Part shown: one piece after another, positions 36,654 through 45,952 of the stretch | Layout: each line of letters starts with the position of its first letter | How positions within the stretch are numbered: the first letter of the stretch is position 1 | Assembly (NCBI GenBank): GCA_002709385.1 | Contig: PAQS01000036.1 | Span: 42,678-106,677 of the forward strand | Source: Waddliaceae bacterium | GTDB lineage: Bacteria; Chlamydiota; Chlamydiia; Chlamydiales; GCA-2709385 | DNA: 64,000 nucleotides | Direction: 5' to 3' | Notes under the pieces: model-generated | Told to the model about the DNA's origin: nothing | Databases searched by the model: none | Seen by the model: the letters and a program-made list of their open reading frames with translations, nothing else | Made by a program: the position numbers and the translations under genes

Positions 36654-39341
36654 ATGAAAAAGCTTTATTTAATTGACGCATCCGGATACTTGTTTCGGGC
36701 TTATTATGCTTTGCCTGGAATGAATAATTCTAAAGGACAAAGTACAAATGCATTGTACGGATTTATCCGAGCAATGTTAAAAATTTTGCAAGATTTTGAC
36801 CCTAAACACCTCTGTGTTGTGTTTGATGCCCGAAATAATAAAGCTAGTCGTTTAGAGCTTTATGAACAGTACAAAATTCAGCGTAGCCCTATTCCGGAAG
36901 ACTTACCGGAACAGATCAATTTAGCAGAGCAGTTTTGCGAATTATTAGGTCTTCCTTTGCTTAAAGCTTCAGGAGTAGAGGCTGATGATACGATGGCTAG
37001 CGTTGCTCGATGGGCAGCTAAAGATGACTGTGAAGTTCTATTGTGTAGCAGTGATAAAGACCTATGTCAGTTAGTTGATGATCAAATTCACATGCTCCAC
37101 ACTCATAAAAACAACCGCTTGATCACCCCTGAAAAAGTGGAAGAGTTATATGGGATAAAACCAGAGCAAATTATCGACTGGTTATCAATGACTGGAGATG
37201 CCTCTGATAACGTACCTGGTCTTCCTGGTTTTGGTCCTAAAACAGCAACTAAGCTCTTACAAGAGTTTGGAACATTAGATAAGATTCTTGCTTCTCCTGA
37301 ATCTGTATCAGGTAAAAAGAAGCAAGAAACACTCAAAGAGAAAAAAGACCTCGCTTTATTAAGTCGTAAGCTAGTGACTCTTGATCTATCAGTTGAGTTC
37401 CCAAAAGATTGGAATTTTTTCACTCTTTCTACAAACAAGTATGGTATTCCTCTTGTTGATTTCTACAAGGAAATGGGTTTTAAATCTTTAGTGAAAGAGT
37501 ACGAACTCGAAACGGATTCTCTCGAAGAAGATGCTCCTGCTCCTGAGATAGAGACAGAAACTGTAAACTATCATTTGGTTGATACAGAAGAAGAGCTTGA
37601 GAAACTCTTATCGATTCTCCAAAAAGAATCTTCTATTTGTTTTGATACTGAAACAGACTCTCTCCATCCTCGAACAGCCCGTTTAGTCGGCATGGGATTT
37701 TGTGTAAAAGAGGGAGAAGCTTGGTATGTACCAGTAAACGGTCAACTTACTTTAGACTATGTTCTTGATAAATTTCGTCCTTTATTTGAATCTTCTCAGC
37801 ACAGCTTTTACGGGCATAACATCAAATATGATTTACATGTCCTCAAAAATCACGGTTTAGATCTTTCATCTATTGATTTTGACACAATGCTAGCCTCTTA
37901 TTTACTTAATTCTCATAGCCACCGTCATTCATTAGACCATCTCGCTATGCAGTATTTTGATAAAGAGAAAACACCTATCTCAGATTTGATCGGCAAAGGC
38001 AAAAAAATCATTAGCATGAGAGATGTGCCGATACAACAAGTTGCTGATTATTGTTGTGAAGATGTTGACTATACCTTGCGACTACGTAAAGAGCTTGAAC
38101 TTGATATTCGTGGACGTAAGTTGAGTGATTTATTGTATAAAGTGGAGCTTCCTCTCTTACGTATTCTTATGCAGATGGAGCGCACAGGAATATTTTTAGA
38201 TGCAGTTTGCTTAGAAACTCTTCATAAAACACTAGCAAGTACTCTAGAGAATCTCGAACAATCCATCCATGAGATTGCTGGGGAAAGCTTTAACTTGAAC
38301 TCGCCTAAGCAACTTGCAGATATTCTATTTGATAAGCTAGGTCTAAAAGTTATTCGAAAAACAAAAACGGGACGTTCTACCGATGCCAGCGTACTTGAAG
38401 CGTTAAAAGGCGAGCATCCTATTATCGAACAAATGTTAGAGTATAGACAGCTGGAAAAACTGCGCTCTACTTATACCGAAAGTTTAACACACGATATACA
38501 TCCAGAAACTCACCGCATTCACTGTTCATTTAGTCAATCGACTGCTGCTACAGGTCGTTTATCGTGTCATGACCCTAATTTACAAAATATTCCTATACGA
38601 TCTGAAATGGGGCGTAGAATCCGGGAGTGTTTTCGTCCTGAGAAAAAAGGTTATAGCTTTCTTGCTGCCGATTACTCACAAATCGAGCTCAGGCTGCTTG
38701 CTCATATGTCACAAGACCCTAGCCTAATCCAAGCTTTTCAGGATGGACAAGACATCCACGCCTACACCGCATCAAAAGTTTTTGATGTTCCTCTTAGCGA
38801 AGTAAGCAAAGAGCAAAGGTACCGTGCCAAAGCCGTAAATTTTGGGATTGTATACGGACAACAAGCCTTTGGTTTATCTCGTGAAATAGGCTGTTCCATG
38901 AGCGAAGCATCTGACTTTATCGAACGTTATTTTTCTCGTTATGGACACGTCAGAGAATTTTTAGAGCACTGTAAAGAAGAAGCTCGTCAAACAGGGTGTG
39001 CAAGTACTCTTTACGGAAGAGAGCGCCTTATTCCTGACATTAACAGTAGAAATGCACCAGTGCGAGCTGCGGCCGAACGCTTAGCAATTAATACCCCACT
39101 TCAAGGAACAGCTGCCGATCTTTTAAAAGTCGCTATGATTCGAATGGATGAATTATTAAGAAAAGAAGAGAAACTTTCTTCTATGATCTTACAAATTCAT
39201 GATGAATTAATTTTTGAAGTGCCTGATTTTGAGTTAATTGATATAAGTGCATCAGTTAAAGATCGCATGGAAAATGTCATGCAATTAAAAGTACCCTTAG
39301 TCGTTAATGTCTCCATTGGCAAGAATTGGAAAGAATGTTAA
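36654..39341 (+). CDS. polA: DNA polymerase I
   Basis: Repair and Okazaki-fragment polymerase. 895 residues with three domains. The 5' nuclease domain spans about 1-290, with VEADDTMASVAR, SSDKDLCQLVDD and TGDASDNVPGLPGFGPKTA. The 3'-5' exonuclease domain spans about 305-490. Its motifs look intact: FDTETDSLHP, YGHNIKYDLHVL and YCCEDVDYTLRL. The polymerase domain has ADYSQIELRLLAH (motif A), RYRAKAVNFGIVYG (O-helix, Phe at the sugar-selecting site) and LQIHDELIFEVP (motif C). Intact proofreading motifs are worth noting because many family members have lost them. The coaE start overlaps its stop. Confidence 0.97.
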   Translation: MKKLYLIDASGYLFRAYYALPGMNNSKGQSTNALYGFIRAMLKILQDFDPKHLCVVFDARNNKASRLELYEQYKIQRSPIPEDLPEQINLAEQFCELLGLPLLKASGVEADDTMASVARWAAKDDCEVLLCSSDKDLCQLVDDQIHMLHTHKNNRLITPEKVEELYGIKPEQIIDWLSMTGDASDNVPGLPGFGPKTATKLLQEFGTLDKILASPESVSGKKKQETLKEKKDLALLSRKLVTLDLSVEFPKDWNFFTLSTNKYGIPLVDFYKEMGFKSLVKEYELETDSLEEDAPAPEIETETVNYHLVDTEEELEKLLSILQKESSICFDTETDSLHPRTARLVGMGFCVKEGEAWYVPVNGQLTLDYVLDKFRPLFESSQHSFYGHNIKYDLHVLKNHGLDLSSIDFDTMLASYLLNSHSHRHSLDHLAMQYFDKEKTPISDLIGKGKKIISMRDVPIQQVADYCCEDVDYTLRLRKELELDIRGRKLSDLLYKVELPLLRILMQMERTGIFLDAVCLETLHKTLASTLENLEQSIHEIAGESFNLNSPKQLADILFDKLGLKVIRKTKTGRSTDASVLEALKGEHPIIEQMLEYRQLEKLRSTYTESLTHDIHPETHRIHCSFSQSTAATGRLSCHDPNLQNIPIRSEMGRRIRECFRPEKKGYSFLAADYSQIELRLLAHMSQDPSLIQAFQDGQDIHAYTASKVFDVPLSEVSKEQRYRAKAVNFGIVYGQQAFGLSREIGCSMSEASDFIERYFSRYGHVREFLEHCKEEARQTGCASTLYGRERLIPDINSRNAPVRAAAERLAINTPLQGTAADLLKVAMIRMDELLRKEEKLSSMILQIHDELIFEVPDFELIDISASVKDRMENVMQLKVPLVVNVSIGKNWKEC

Positions 39342-39949
39342 TATTAAAGAAATTAGCCATAACAGGTACTATCTCCTCTGGGAAATCATCAGTTACTTCA
39401 ATCTTTAAAGATTTAGGCGCGTATATCGTGAGTGCTGATGAGATTGTGCACCGCTTGATGTCTCTTGAAACTCAAGTTGGCCAGAAGATTGTAGAGTTAA
39501 TAGGCCCTGATATTCTCACAAACAATTCGATTGATCGTAGAAAAGTAGCTGCAAAGGTTTTTCAAGATCCACATTTACTCGATAGTTTAGAAAAACTTTT
39601 GCATCCTGAAGTATTGAAAATTGTTCGCCAAGAATACGAGCTAGCCTGTTCTGAGGAAAAATATACTTTATTTGTGGCTGAAGTGCCGCTTTTATTTGAG
39701 TCCGAGGAATCTTTCGGTTTTCAAAATTATTTTGATTTAACTCTAACTGTAGATGCCGACCCTTCACTTCGTTTGCAACGTTTTATTGAATCGACTGGAT
39801 ACGATGAAAAGGAGTTTGAGCGAAGGTCTGCAAGACAGTTTACTGCAGAATATAAGTGTCAGAAAGCTGATATTGTTCTTATAAACAATGCCGGAGAGAA
39901 AGAGCTTCGTGAATCTGTCTCTGTTCTATTTGACCAAATCTGCAAATAA
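39335..39949 (+). CDS. coaE: Dephospho-CoA kinase
   Basis: Last step of coenzyme A synthesis. 204 residues from the ATG at 39335, which overlaps the polA stop by 7 bases; a TTG 9 bases earlier is possible. P-loop AITGTISSGKSSV near 8-20, adenylate-kinase-like region VSADEIVHRLM near 35-45, AEVPLLFESE near 111-120, and the lid DADPSLRLQRFIEST near 135-149. Translational coupling with polA is likely. Confidence 0.93.
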   Translation: MLILKKLAITGTISSGKSSVTSIFKDLGAYIVSADEIVHRLMSLETQVGQKIVELIGPDILTNNSIDRRKVAAKVFQDPHLLDSLEKLLHPEVLKIVRQEYELACSEEKYTLFVAEVPLLFESEESFGFQNYFDLTLTVDADPSLRLQRFIESTGYDEKEFERRSARQFTAEYKCQKADIVLINNAGEKELRESVSVLFDQICK

Positions 39950-39954
39950 AAAAA

Positions 39955-39979
39955 GCTGCTTCCTTCAAAAAGGGGCAGC
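39955..39979 (+). terminator. Hairpin after coaE
   Basis: Stem GCTGCTTCCTT / AAGGGGCAGC with G-U pairs and one bulge, 5 bases after the coaE stop. Weak downstream T content, so partial termination at most. The 160 bases after it up to rho hold no other clear signal. Confidence 0.45.
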
Positions 39980-40139
39980 ATTAATTAAAACAAATTATTT
40001 CAACAGGTTTAACCATCTTTCTGATTCATCATCCTATAACAACAACAGACGTGTTTTCCATTCAGAAACATGAGGGTGACGAAGAAGCATTTTATTAAAG
40101 TGCTTTCTAAAGATTCTTCCAATTGAGGAGCCAGATACT

Positions 40140-41531
40140 GTGATGAGTTCTGAAGAGAAACAAGATACAGCAACAAAAGTAGAATCCAAGAAGATACCTC
40201 AGCGACGAGAACGTCATTCAGGTGCTGTTAATCGCCCTAAACAAACGACGCCCCCCCCCACTGAGCATACAGAAACCATTACAAAGATCTCTGAATTACA
40301 GCGCATGAATATTGATCAATTGAATCAATATGCACGTACTCTCGGAGTCAAAAATCTTGGATCACTTACTCGTTCACAACTTGTTTTTGAAATTGTAAAA
40401 GTTCGTTCTGAACGTGGAAACGAAGTTCTCTACGGAGAAGGGGTTCTTGAAATCCTTCCTGATGGCTTTGGCTTTCTTCGCTCACCTAACTATAACTACC
40501 TACCTTCTGCTGAAGATATTTATGTATCACCAGCTCAAATTCGCCGATTCGACCTAAAGAAAGGTGATACAGTTAGCGGTACTATTCGTGCGCCAAAGGA
40601 CAAAGAAAAGTACTTTGCTATGCTGAAGGTAGACAAGATCAACGGTGCAGCTCCAGATAAAGCTAGAGAACGCATTCTGTTCGAAAACCTTACTCCCGAG
40701 TACCCCAATCAACGTCTGGTTATGGAAACAACCCAAAATCAGATGACAACTCGAGTACTTGATTTAGCAGCTCCGATCGGTAAAGGTCAACGTGGACTCA
40801 TTGTTGCGCCTCCTAAAACCGGTAAGACAATGATTTTGCAAGACATTGCAAACTCGATTGCACAAAATAACGGCGATGTGGAGCTTATCGTTCTACTTAT
40901 TGACGAGCGCCCAGAAGAAGTTACGGACATGATTCGTAGCGTAAAAGGAGAAGTCATTGCTTCTACTTTCGACGAACCACCAGAGCGCCACGTACAGGTT
41001 GCTGAAATGGTGATTGAAAAGGCCCGCAGAATGGTTGAGCACGGTCGCGATGTTGTGATCCTTCTCGACTCTTTAACTCGTCTTGCTAGAGCATACAACA
41101 CCGTTCAACCTCATTCTGGAAAAATTCTTTCTGGTGGTGTGGATGCTAACGCTTTACACAAGCCAAAGCGCTTCTTTGGTGCGGCAAGAAACCTTGTACA
41201 AGGTGGAAGCTTAACCATTATCGCTACAACTCTGATTGAAACTGGATCTCGTATGGACGAGGTAATCTTTGAAGAGTTCAAAGGTACCGGTAACATGGAG
41301 CTTGTACTTGATCGTCGTTTAGCAGATCGTCGTATTTACCCTGCTGTTGACTTTAACCGCAGTAGTACACGTAAAGAAGAGCTTCTTTTCCATCCTAGCG
41401 AACTAGAGAAAGTCTACACTCTTCGCCAAGCTGTAGCTGATTTGGCTTCTGTTGACGCCATGAACCTCTTGCTTGGACGTCTAAAAAAGACAAAGAATAA
41501 CATCGAATTTCTTTTATCTTTGAAAGACTAG
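40140..41531 (+). CDS. rho: Transcription termination factor Rho
   Basis: Hexameric RNA helicase for factor-dependent termination. 463 residues from GTG 40140, or 462 from the adjacent ATG 40143; GAGGAG lies upstream. A variable charged N-terminal tail (1-50) precedes the Rho N-terminal helix-extended region and the cold-shock-like RNA-binding domain ([20 protein letters not shown] near 99-118). ATPase core: Walker [12 protein letters not shown] near 222-232, [10 protein letters not shown] near 252-261, Walker [17 protein letters not shown] near 305-320, R-loop region [21 protein letters not shown] run of nine C (40251-40259) encodes Pro-Pro-Pro near codon 37, in the dispensable tail; a one-base slip would truncate Rho. 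Confidence 0.97.
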   Translation: MMSSEEKQDTATKVESKKIPQRRERHSGAVNRPKQTTPPPTEHTETITKISELQRMNIDQLNQYARTLGVKNLGSLTRSQLVFEIVKVRSERGNEVLYGEGVLEILPDGFGFLRSPNYNYLPSAEDIYVSPAQIRRFDLKKGDTVSGTIRAPKDKEKYFAMLKVDKINGAAPDKARERILFENLTPEYPNQRLVMETTQNQMTTRVLDLAAPIGKGQRGLIVAPPKTGKTMILQDIANSIAQNNGDVELIVLLIDERPEEVTDMIRSVKGEVIASTFDEPPERHVQVAEMVIEKARRMVEHGRDVVILLDSLTRLARAYNTVQPHSGKILSGGVDANALHKPKRFFGAARNLVQGGSLTIIATTLIETGSRMDEVIFEEFKGTGNMELVLDRRLADRRIYPAVDFNRSSTRKEELLFHPSELEKVYTLRQAVADLASVDAMNLLLGRLKKTKNNIEFLLSLKD

Positions 41532-41539
41532 ATCTATAC

Positions 41540-41567
41540 AGGGCCCTTGTGAAAGCGCAAGGGCTCT
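41540..41567 (+). terminator. Terminator after rho
   Basis: Ten-bp stem AGGGCCCTTG / CAAGGGCTCT (one G-U) with an 8-nt loop, 9 bases after the rho stop, followed by a pyrimidine-rich stretch. Confidence 0.75.
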
Positions 41568-41786
41568 ACTCTTTCCCTCTTCTTCTTTTTCACCAAAGTA
41601 CATAAGTAATTTTAAATACTCCTATACTCGCGTTGATAAAAAATAAACGCAGAGAAAAGTTATACCCTCGAGGTACTTTAATCTCCAATCGCTAATCTTT
41701 AGCACAGAAAAACAAAAACCTCTTGATCCACAGCTCCCATTTCAGGCAGCATAAAGCTAAGAAAACCATCATCATAAATTGTAGCT

Positions 41787-42620
41787 ATGCGACGTATAAT
41801 TTCTATAGTATTTGTTATTAGTCTTTTGGGAATTTCTTTCTGGACCTGGAGAAACATAGAGCACGTAAAAAATTGGATAGAAAGACAAGTTGATGCAGGT
41901 GACTTCCTTACACTAGAAGCTCGCTACACAGGCGATCAAATCATGGAAGCTTTTAAGCACGAGCTTATTCAAGATGAATTTCATAATTACTTGGAGCCTA
42001 TACTGCAATTTCACCCCTATGCGTTAATGGAAGTAAAATTTCTAGACGATAAAAACAAGACTCGTGAAAGCATGATTTTATGGAGTTTAGAAGATGGTGA
42101 AATGGTTCTAGATACAAATACTTGGGAAAGTTCGCACGGCTTTAGAGATTGTATAGAAGCAGGTGCCACAGCAAATGATTTTGTTATCCTTAATGCATTA
42201 GCTCAGCATCGCAACGGAATGGATTTACCAGGACTCAGTAAATACACTGAACTATCGGATACTGAATTAGAGAAAGCAATCCAATCAAGCGAAAACAAAC
42301 ATCTCATTGTGAAAAAAGGTAATCGCTATCGTCTCCACTTCGAGGAGCCTAAAATAGACGTTTCACCACAAACTAATATGAACCAATGGCTGGTTACCAA
42401 GCCTTATAAACACGCTATTCGTACATCTGGTGAATATTCTATAAAAGAAGTACAGAGAATTGCTCAAGCGGCATTTGGAAAACACTTTACCATACGTAAG
42501 TGGCAACAGGTTTATCTACCGGTGTATCGTATCGATGTACAAAACCCTGATAACTCCATTGCCACTTTCCATTGGAACGCTTTAAACGGAAAGCAATTGC
42601 CTCAGAGATACGTTTACTGA
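41787..42620 (+). CDS. Conserved hypothetical protein with an N-terminal membrane anchor
   Basis: 277 residues. N-terminal signal-anchor MRRIISIVFVISLLGISFWT, then a soluble, acidic domain without recognised motifs. GLSKYTELSDTELEKAIQSS near 150-169 looks like a winged-helix-like or helical segment. The chain ends in basic, aromatic strands (KWQQVYLPVYRIDV). It follows rho, where C. trachomatis has a hypothetical gene (CT490 in my recollection); homology is plausible but not shown. No function assigned. Its last 7 bases overlap the convergent kinase-like gene. Confidence 0.6.
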   Translation: MRRIISIVFVISLLGISFWTWRNIEHVKNWIERQVDAGDFLTLEARYTGDQIMEAFKHELIQDEFHNYLEPILQFHPYALMEVKFLDDKNKTRESMILWSLEDGEMVLDTNTWESSHGFRDCIEAGATANDFVILNALAQHRNGMDLPGLSKYTELSDTELEKAIQSSENKHLIVKKGNRYRLHFEEPKIDVSPQTNMNQWLVTKPYKHAIRTSGEYSIKEVQRIAQAAFGKHFTIRKWQQVYLPVYRIDVQNPDNSIATFHWNALNGKQLPQRYVY

Positions 42621-43756
42621 GGCAAATGAGTGTTTAGATAATCCCAATGACTGCGGAATGTATCTGAATTTATTCTTTCCATAAACTTTTTAAAAGAAGT
42701 TAAAGAATAATTACGACTCCATTCTTCGTTAATTTCTAGTCTTTTCTCAGCATGTGCAACCACGAGCTCATAGAAAAAAGAGCTATCAATTATGTCGTAA
42801 TACTCATTCCATAAATCAAATGATATATTTGTACTACCCGTATCATCTAACCACTGCAAAGAATGCATTGCTAATTCTAGATATCCTACAACACGACACA
42901 TGTATAATAGCGATCTTTCAGTAGCATTCATTTCTCTACCTAAATAGACACTCAAGAACATGCTTTCTTGCTCTGGCGAAAAATCGTAAAAATTACATAC
43001 AAAAGCAAGCTCTTTTAGCAAAATTCCAGAATAAGCAAAATCCCAATCAATTAGCTTCATCTCTAAATCTGTATACAAAATATTCAGACTATTGGGATCT
43101 CCATGGCAAACCCCCTTCTCAAGAGGAAACTTATTCAACAAATCAGTAACTTCTTTCCATTGATCATAAGCCTCAATAAAAGCTGGTATCTTCAGTCTAT
43201 TTTCTTGTTTTGCTTTTTCAAACCAGTCAATACCTGATAACCACATATCGAATGCACTAGAACCAATTTCAGCTTTGGCAGAATGAACAGATGCCATAGT
43301 CCTAGCTACTCGAGTAAGCATAGTTTCGTCTTTAAAATCATAAGGATGTAAAGTAGAGCCTTTAAAAAACTCCATAATCATAAGTCTTGCGCCAGGACTT
43401 AAAAAACAAACATTAGGAGCTGAATTTAATTTAGCAACTGCTTCCATAGCCTTTGCTGCATCGATGCACTCTTGTTCTGTAAGATAATCGGGACTAACTC
43501 GAAGAACACAATCCTGCTCTTTACCCTTAAAACGGAAAACCCCCGCTCCAGATAGGCCTCCACTCAAAGCAGATACTTCAAATTCATTTTCCCAATTTTC
43601 ACCCCAGTACTCTAAACAAGAACTCTCCACTAATTTTTGATTTTCAAGATCAAGACTAAGTAGTACATCAGGAAGTGCATAAAGATAAGGTTGAAGAGAA
43701 AAAAGGCCTACAACCCAAAAAAGAATAAGTTTTTTATACTTTCTATTGTGCCACAT
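42614..43756 (-). CDS. APH/choline-kinase-fold protein with a signal peptide
   Basis: 380 residues from the ATG at 43756, supported by GAGGAG about 12 bases upstream; a longer frame from 43792 is less likely. N-terminus MWHNRKYKKLILFWVVGLFS and the following LQPYLYA look like a cleavable signal peptide. The rest is an aminoglycoside-phosphotransferase/choline-kinase fold: glycine-rich SGGLSGAGVFRF near 65-76, Brenner motif HGDPNSLN at 218-225, and DWDFA at 237-241 in place of DFG. Choline or ethanolamine kinase-like activity is suggested by the motifs. Export is odd for an ATP-using enzyme, which raises the possibility of action outside the bacterium. Confidence 0.72.
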   Translation of the reverse strand: MWHNRKYKKLILFWVVGLFSLQPYLYALPDVLLSLDLENQKLVESSCLEYWGENWENEFEVSALSGGLSGAGVFRFKGKEQDCVLRVSPDYLTEQECIDAAKAMEAVAKLNSAPNVCFLSPGARLMIMEFFKGSTLHPYDFKDETMLTRVARTMASVHSAKAEIGSSAFDMWLSGIDWFEKAKQENRLKIPAFIEAYDQWKEVTDLLNKFPLEKGVCHGDPNSLNILYTDLEMKLIDWDFAYSGILLKELAFVCNFYDFSPEQESMFLSVYLGREMNATERSLLYMCRVVGYLELAMHSLQWLDDTGSTNISFDLWNEYYDIIDSSFFYELVVAHAEKRLEINEEWSRNYSLTSFKKFMERINSDTFRSHWDYLNTHLPQ

Positions 43757-43907
43757 AACGAAACGACTCCTCCTCGCATGGCAAGTAAACATTATATTTT
43801 AAAAAAACTAATGGAGGAGTGTACATAGACTTTCCTGCTCCATTAATAAATTCTGGAAATTATTTTATGAAACAGGTTTATCTAAATCTTTGATAAAGCT
43901 ATTTCAA

Positions 43908-44918
43908 CTAGAAGCGCTTGCCGTCTTTCTGGACAAGCTCTCTCATAGATTCTAAGAACGTATCTGTTCCTTCACCAAGAAGGGCTGACATAGAAAATAT
44001 CTTCTCTTCTTCAACAGAACACTCTTTGATAAAACGCTCATAATTTTCTTGAGCAAGTTCTTCATCCATTTTATTGACAGCTACAAGAAATGGCTTATTT
44101 GCTACTTCTTCACTGTAATTACGTAATTCATTACGTAAGGTATGAAAATCTTCTAAAGGATCGCGTCCATCTATCCCACTTAAATCCACAACAAAAATAA
44201 GAACTTGGCTTCTTTCTATATGCCTAAGAAACTCAAAACCTAAGCCTTTATTTTCATGTGCTCCACGAATAATTCCAGGAATATCAGCAATAAGAATTCG
44301 TGAAAAATCTGCGAACTCAACAATACCTAAATTTGGTCGCAAAGTAGTAAATGGATAAGGAGCTATTTTTACTCTGACTTTTGCTAATTTCGAAATCAAA
44401 GTAGATTTTCCTGCATTAGGAAAGCCTACAAAACCAACATCAGCGATTAATTTTAATTCAAATTCAACAGAGATCTCTTCTCCATCACGTCCCGGAGTAC
44501 ATTTAGTAGGTGCACGGTTGGTTGGAGTTTTGAAGTGAACGTTTCCTTTTCCTCCAGTACCACCACGGCAAATCTCCCAAGTCTGTCCATCATCAACCAT
44601 ATCCATAAGGATTTCACCGCTTGATGGATCTTTAATGAGAGTCCCACATGGTACCTTCAACTCAATTGTTTTTCCATTTCTACCACGACAACAATTTGAG
44701 CCTCCAGACTGACCATTTTCTGCCTGTATGATTTTTTTATGACGGTACCACTCGAGAGAATGAATTTGTGCATCAGCTCGAATAATAACCGATCCACCTT
44801 TTCCTCCATCTCCTCCGGCTGGACCACCCTTAGGAATATATTTTTCACGGTTCCAAGCAACAACACCGTTACCACCTTTACCTGCTTCCAACTTGAGGAC
44901 TACTTTATCCGTAAACAT
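43908..44918 (-). CDS. obgE: Obg/CgtA GTPase
   Basis: Ribosome- and stress-associated GTPase. 336 residues. N-terminal Obg domain with glycine-rich repeats (GGKGGSVIIRAD, NGQSGGSNCCRG), residues 1-157. The G domain has GFPNAGKSTLISKL (G1), FTTLRPNLG (G2), DIPGIIRGAHENKGLG (G3) and NKMD (G4). It is short, lacking the C-terminal OCT domain seen in some species. Follows rplU-rpmA as in Chlamydia, but after a terminator-like hairpin and a 199-base gap, so it may have its own promoter. Confidence 0.95.
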   Translation of the reverse strand: MFTDKVVLKLEAGKGGNGVVAWNREKYIPKGGPAGGDGGKGGSVIIRADAQIHSLEWYRHKKIIQAENGQSGGSNCCRGRNGKTIELKVPCGTLIKDPSSGEILMDMVDDGQTWEICRGGTGGKGNVHFKTPTNRAPTKCTPGRDGEEISVEFELKLIADVGFVGFPNAGKSTLISKLAKVRVKIAPYPFTTLRPNLGIVEFADFSRILIADIPGIIRGAHENKGLGFEFLRHIERSQVLIFVVDLSGIDGRDPLEDFHTLRNELRNYSEEVANKPFLVAVNKMDEELAQENYERFIKECSVEEEKIFSMSALLGEGTDTFLESMRELVQKDGKRF

Positions 44919-45055
44919 GAGAGAACCTTAAAAATATTTCCTTACAAAAGAATCAATGTTCTTTTTAAATAAGATCAGAAAAATGATACAAACTATTTTC
45001 CAGGACAAAAAAACCTAGAAGAATTGAATACTATATACTAAATAGAAGAAAAAGA

Positions 45056-45102
45056 AAACTCCTAAGAAGATGTTCTTTTAATTAAACAATACTTAGGAGT
45101 TT
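45056..45102 (-). terminator. Terminator after rpmA
   Basis: Eleven-bp stem AAACTCCTAAG / CTTAGGAGTTT with a 25-nt AT-rich loop, 16 bases beyond the rpmA stop. On the minus strand it is followed by TTTCTTTTTCTTC, a U-rich tail. Confidence 0.75.
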
Positions 45103-45117
45103 ATCAGTGTGAACAGA

Positions 45118-45372
45118 CTAGGCTGCTAGAGGGGCTACTGATACCAACGTATTTTTGGTTTTACGGAAGCACACTGTGCCATCAACCAAAGCGAATAGTG
45201 TATCATCGTTACCGCGACCAACATTAGTACTTGGATGCCACTTAGTGCCACGCTGACGGATGATAATACTTCCCGCCTTTACGAACTGGCCATGAGTAGC
45301 TTTCACACCAAGTCTTTTAGATTCAGAATCACGTCCGTTGCGTGAAGATCCCTGACCTTTCTTATGTGCCAT
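45118..45372 (-). CDS. rpmA: 50S ribosomal protein L27
   Basis: 84 residues. Typical N-terminus [20 protein letters not shown] that reaches towards the peptidyl-transferase centre, with no N-terminal extension of the kind cleaved in Firmicutes. [20 protein letters not shown] near 39-58 is the conserved core. 15 bases downstream of rplU, same operon. Confidence 0.97.
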   Translation of the reverse strand: MAHKKGQGSSRNGRDSESKRLGVKATHGQFVKAGSIIIRQRGTKWHPSTNVGRGNDDTLFALVDGTVCFRKTKNTLVSVAPLAA

Positions 45373-45387
45373 GACTCAATCCCCGGG

Positions 45388-45699
45388 CTATGCTGAAATT
45401 TCTTTAATTCTCACTCGACTATAGCGCTGACGATGCCCCAACTTACGGTGGCAATTCTTACGGCGCTTATATTTGAAAGATACTACTTTAGGACCTTTCA
45501 CTTCGTCTAGAAGCTCACCAAGAACATTGCAACCTGCAACATTAGGAGCTCCAACTTTAACTGCTGAACCGTCGTGAAGTAGTAATACTTCTTCAAACTT
45601 GACTTCGCCTTGTTCACCGGCATTGATCAGCTCAACATCAATTACATCACCTGGCTGAACTCGGTATTGCTTTCCGCCGGTTTTAATTATCGCGTACAT
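45388..45699 (-). CDS. rplU: 50S ribosomal protein L21
   Basis: 103 residues from the ATG at 45699, which has the strong box AGGAGGG; the frame extends further upstream without support. MYAIIKTGGKQYRV is the classic N-terminus and GHRQRYSRVRI the C-terminal signature. First gene of the rplU-rpmA unit. Confidence 0.97.
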   Translation of the reverse strand: MYAIIKTGGKQYRVQPGDVIDVELINAGEQGEVKFEEVLLLHDGSAVKVGAPNVAGCNVLGELLDEVKGPKVVSFKYKRRKNCHRKLGHRQRYSRVRIKEISA

Positions 45700-45952
45700 C
45701 TTATCCCTCCTACAGGACATATATTGCAAGCGCCCGCACTTATGCAGACAACGTATTAGGAAGTACAGACTTAAAATAGAAAAACATGAGTATAACTGTG
45801 AATCCTTTTGATATCAATTAAAAAAGCTGGGTAGTATGAAGATGAAGTGGTGAAGACAGAATACTCAAGTTACTAAGTAACAATTTCCTCCGCAAGAGAT
45901 AGTTCCACTTTTTTTACTAAATTAAACAAATTAACATACAACAGGGATCAGA

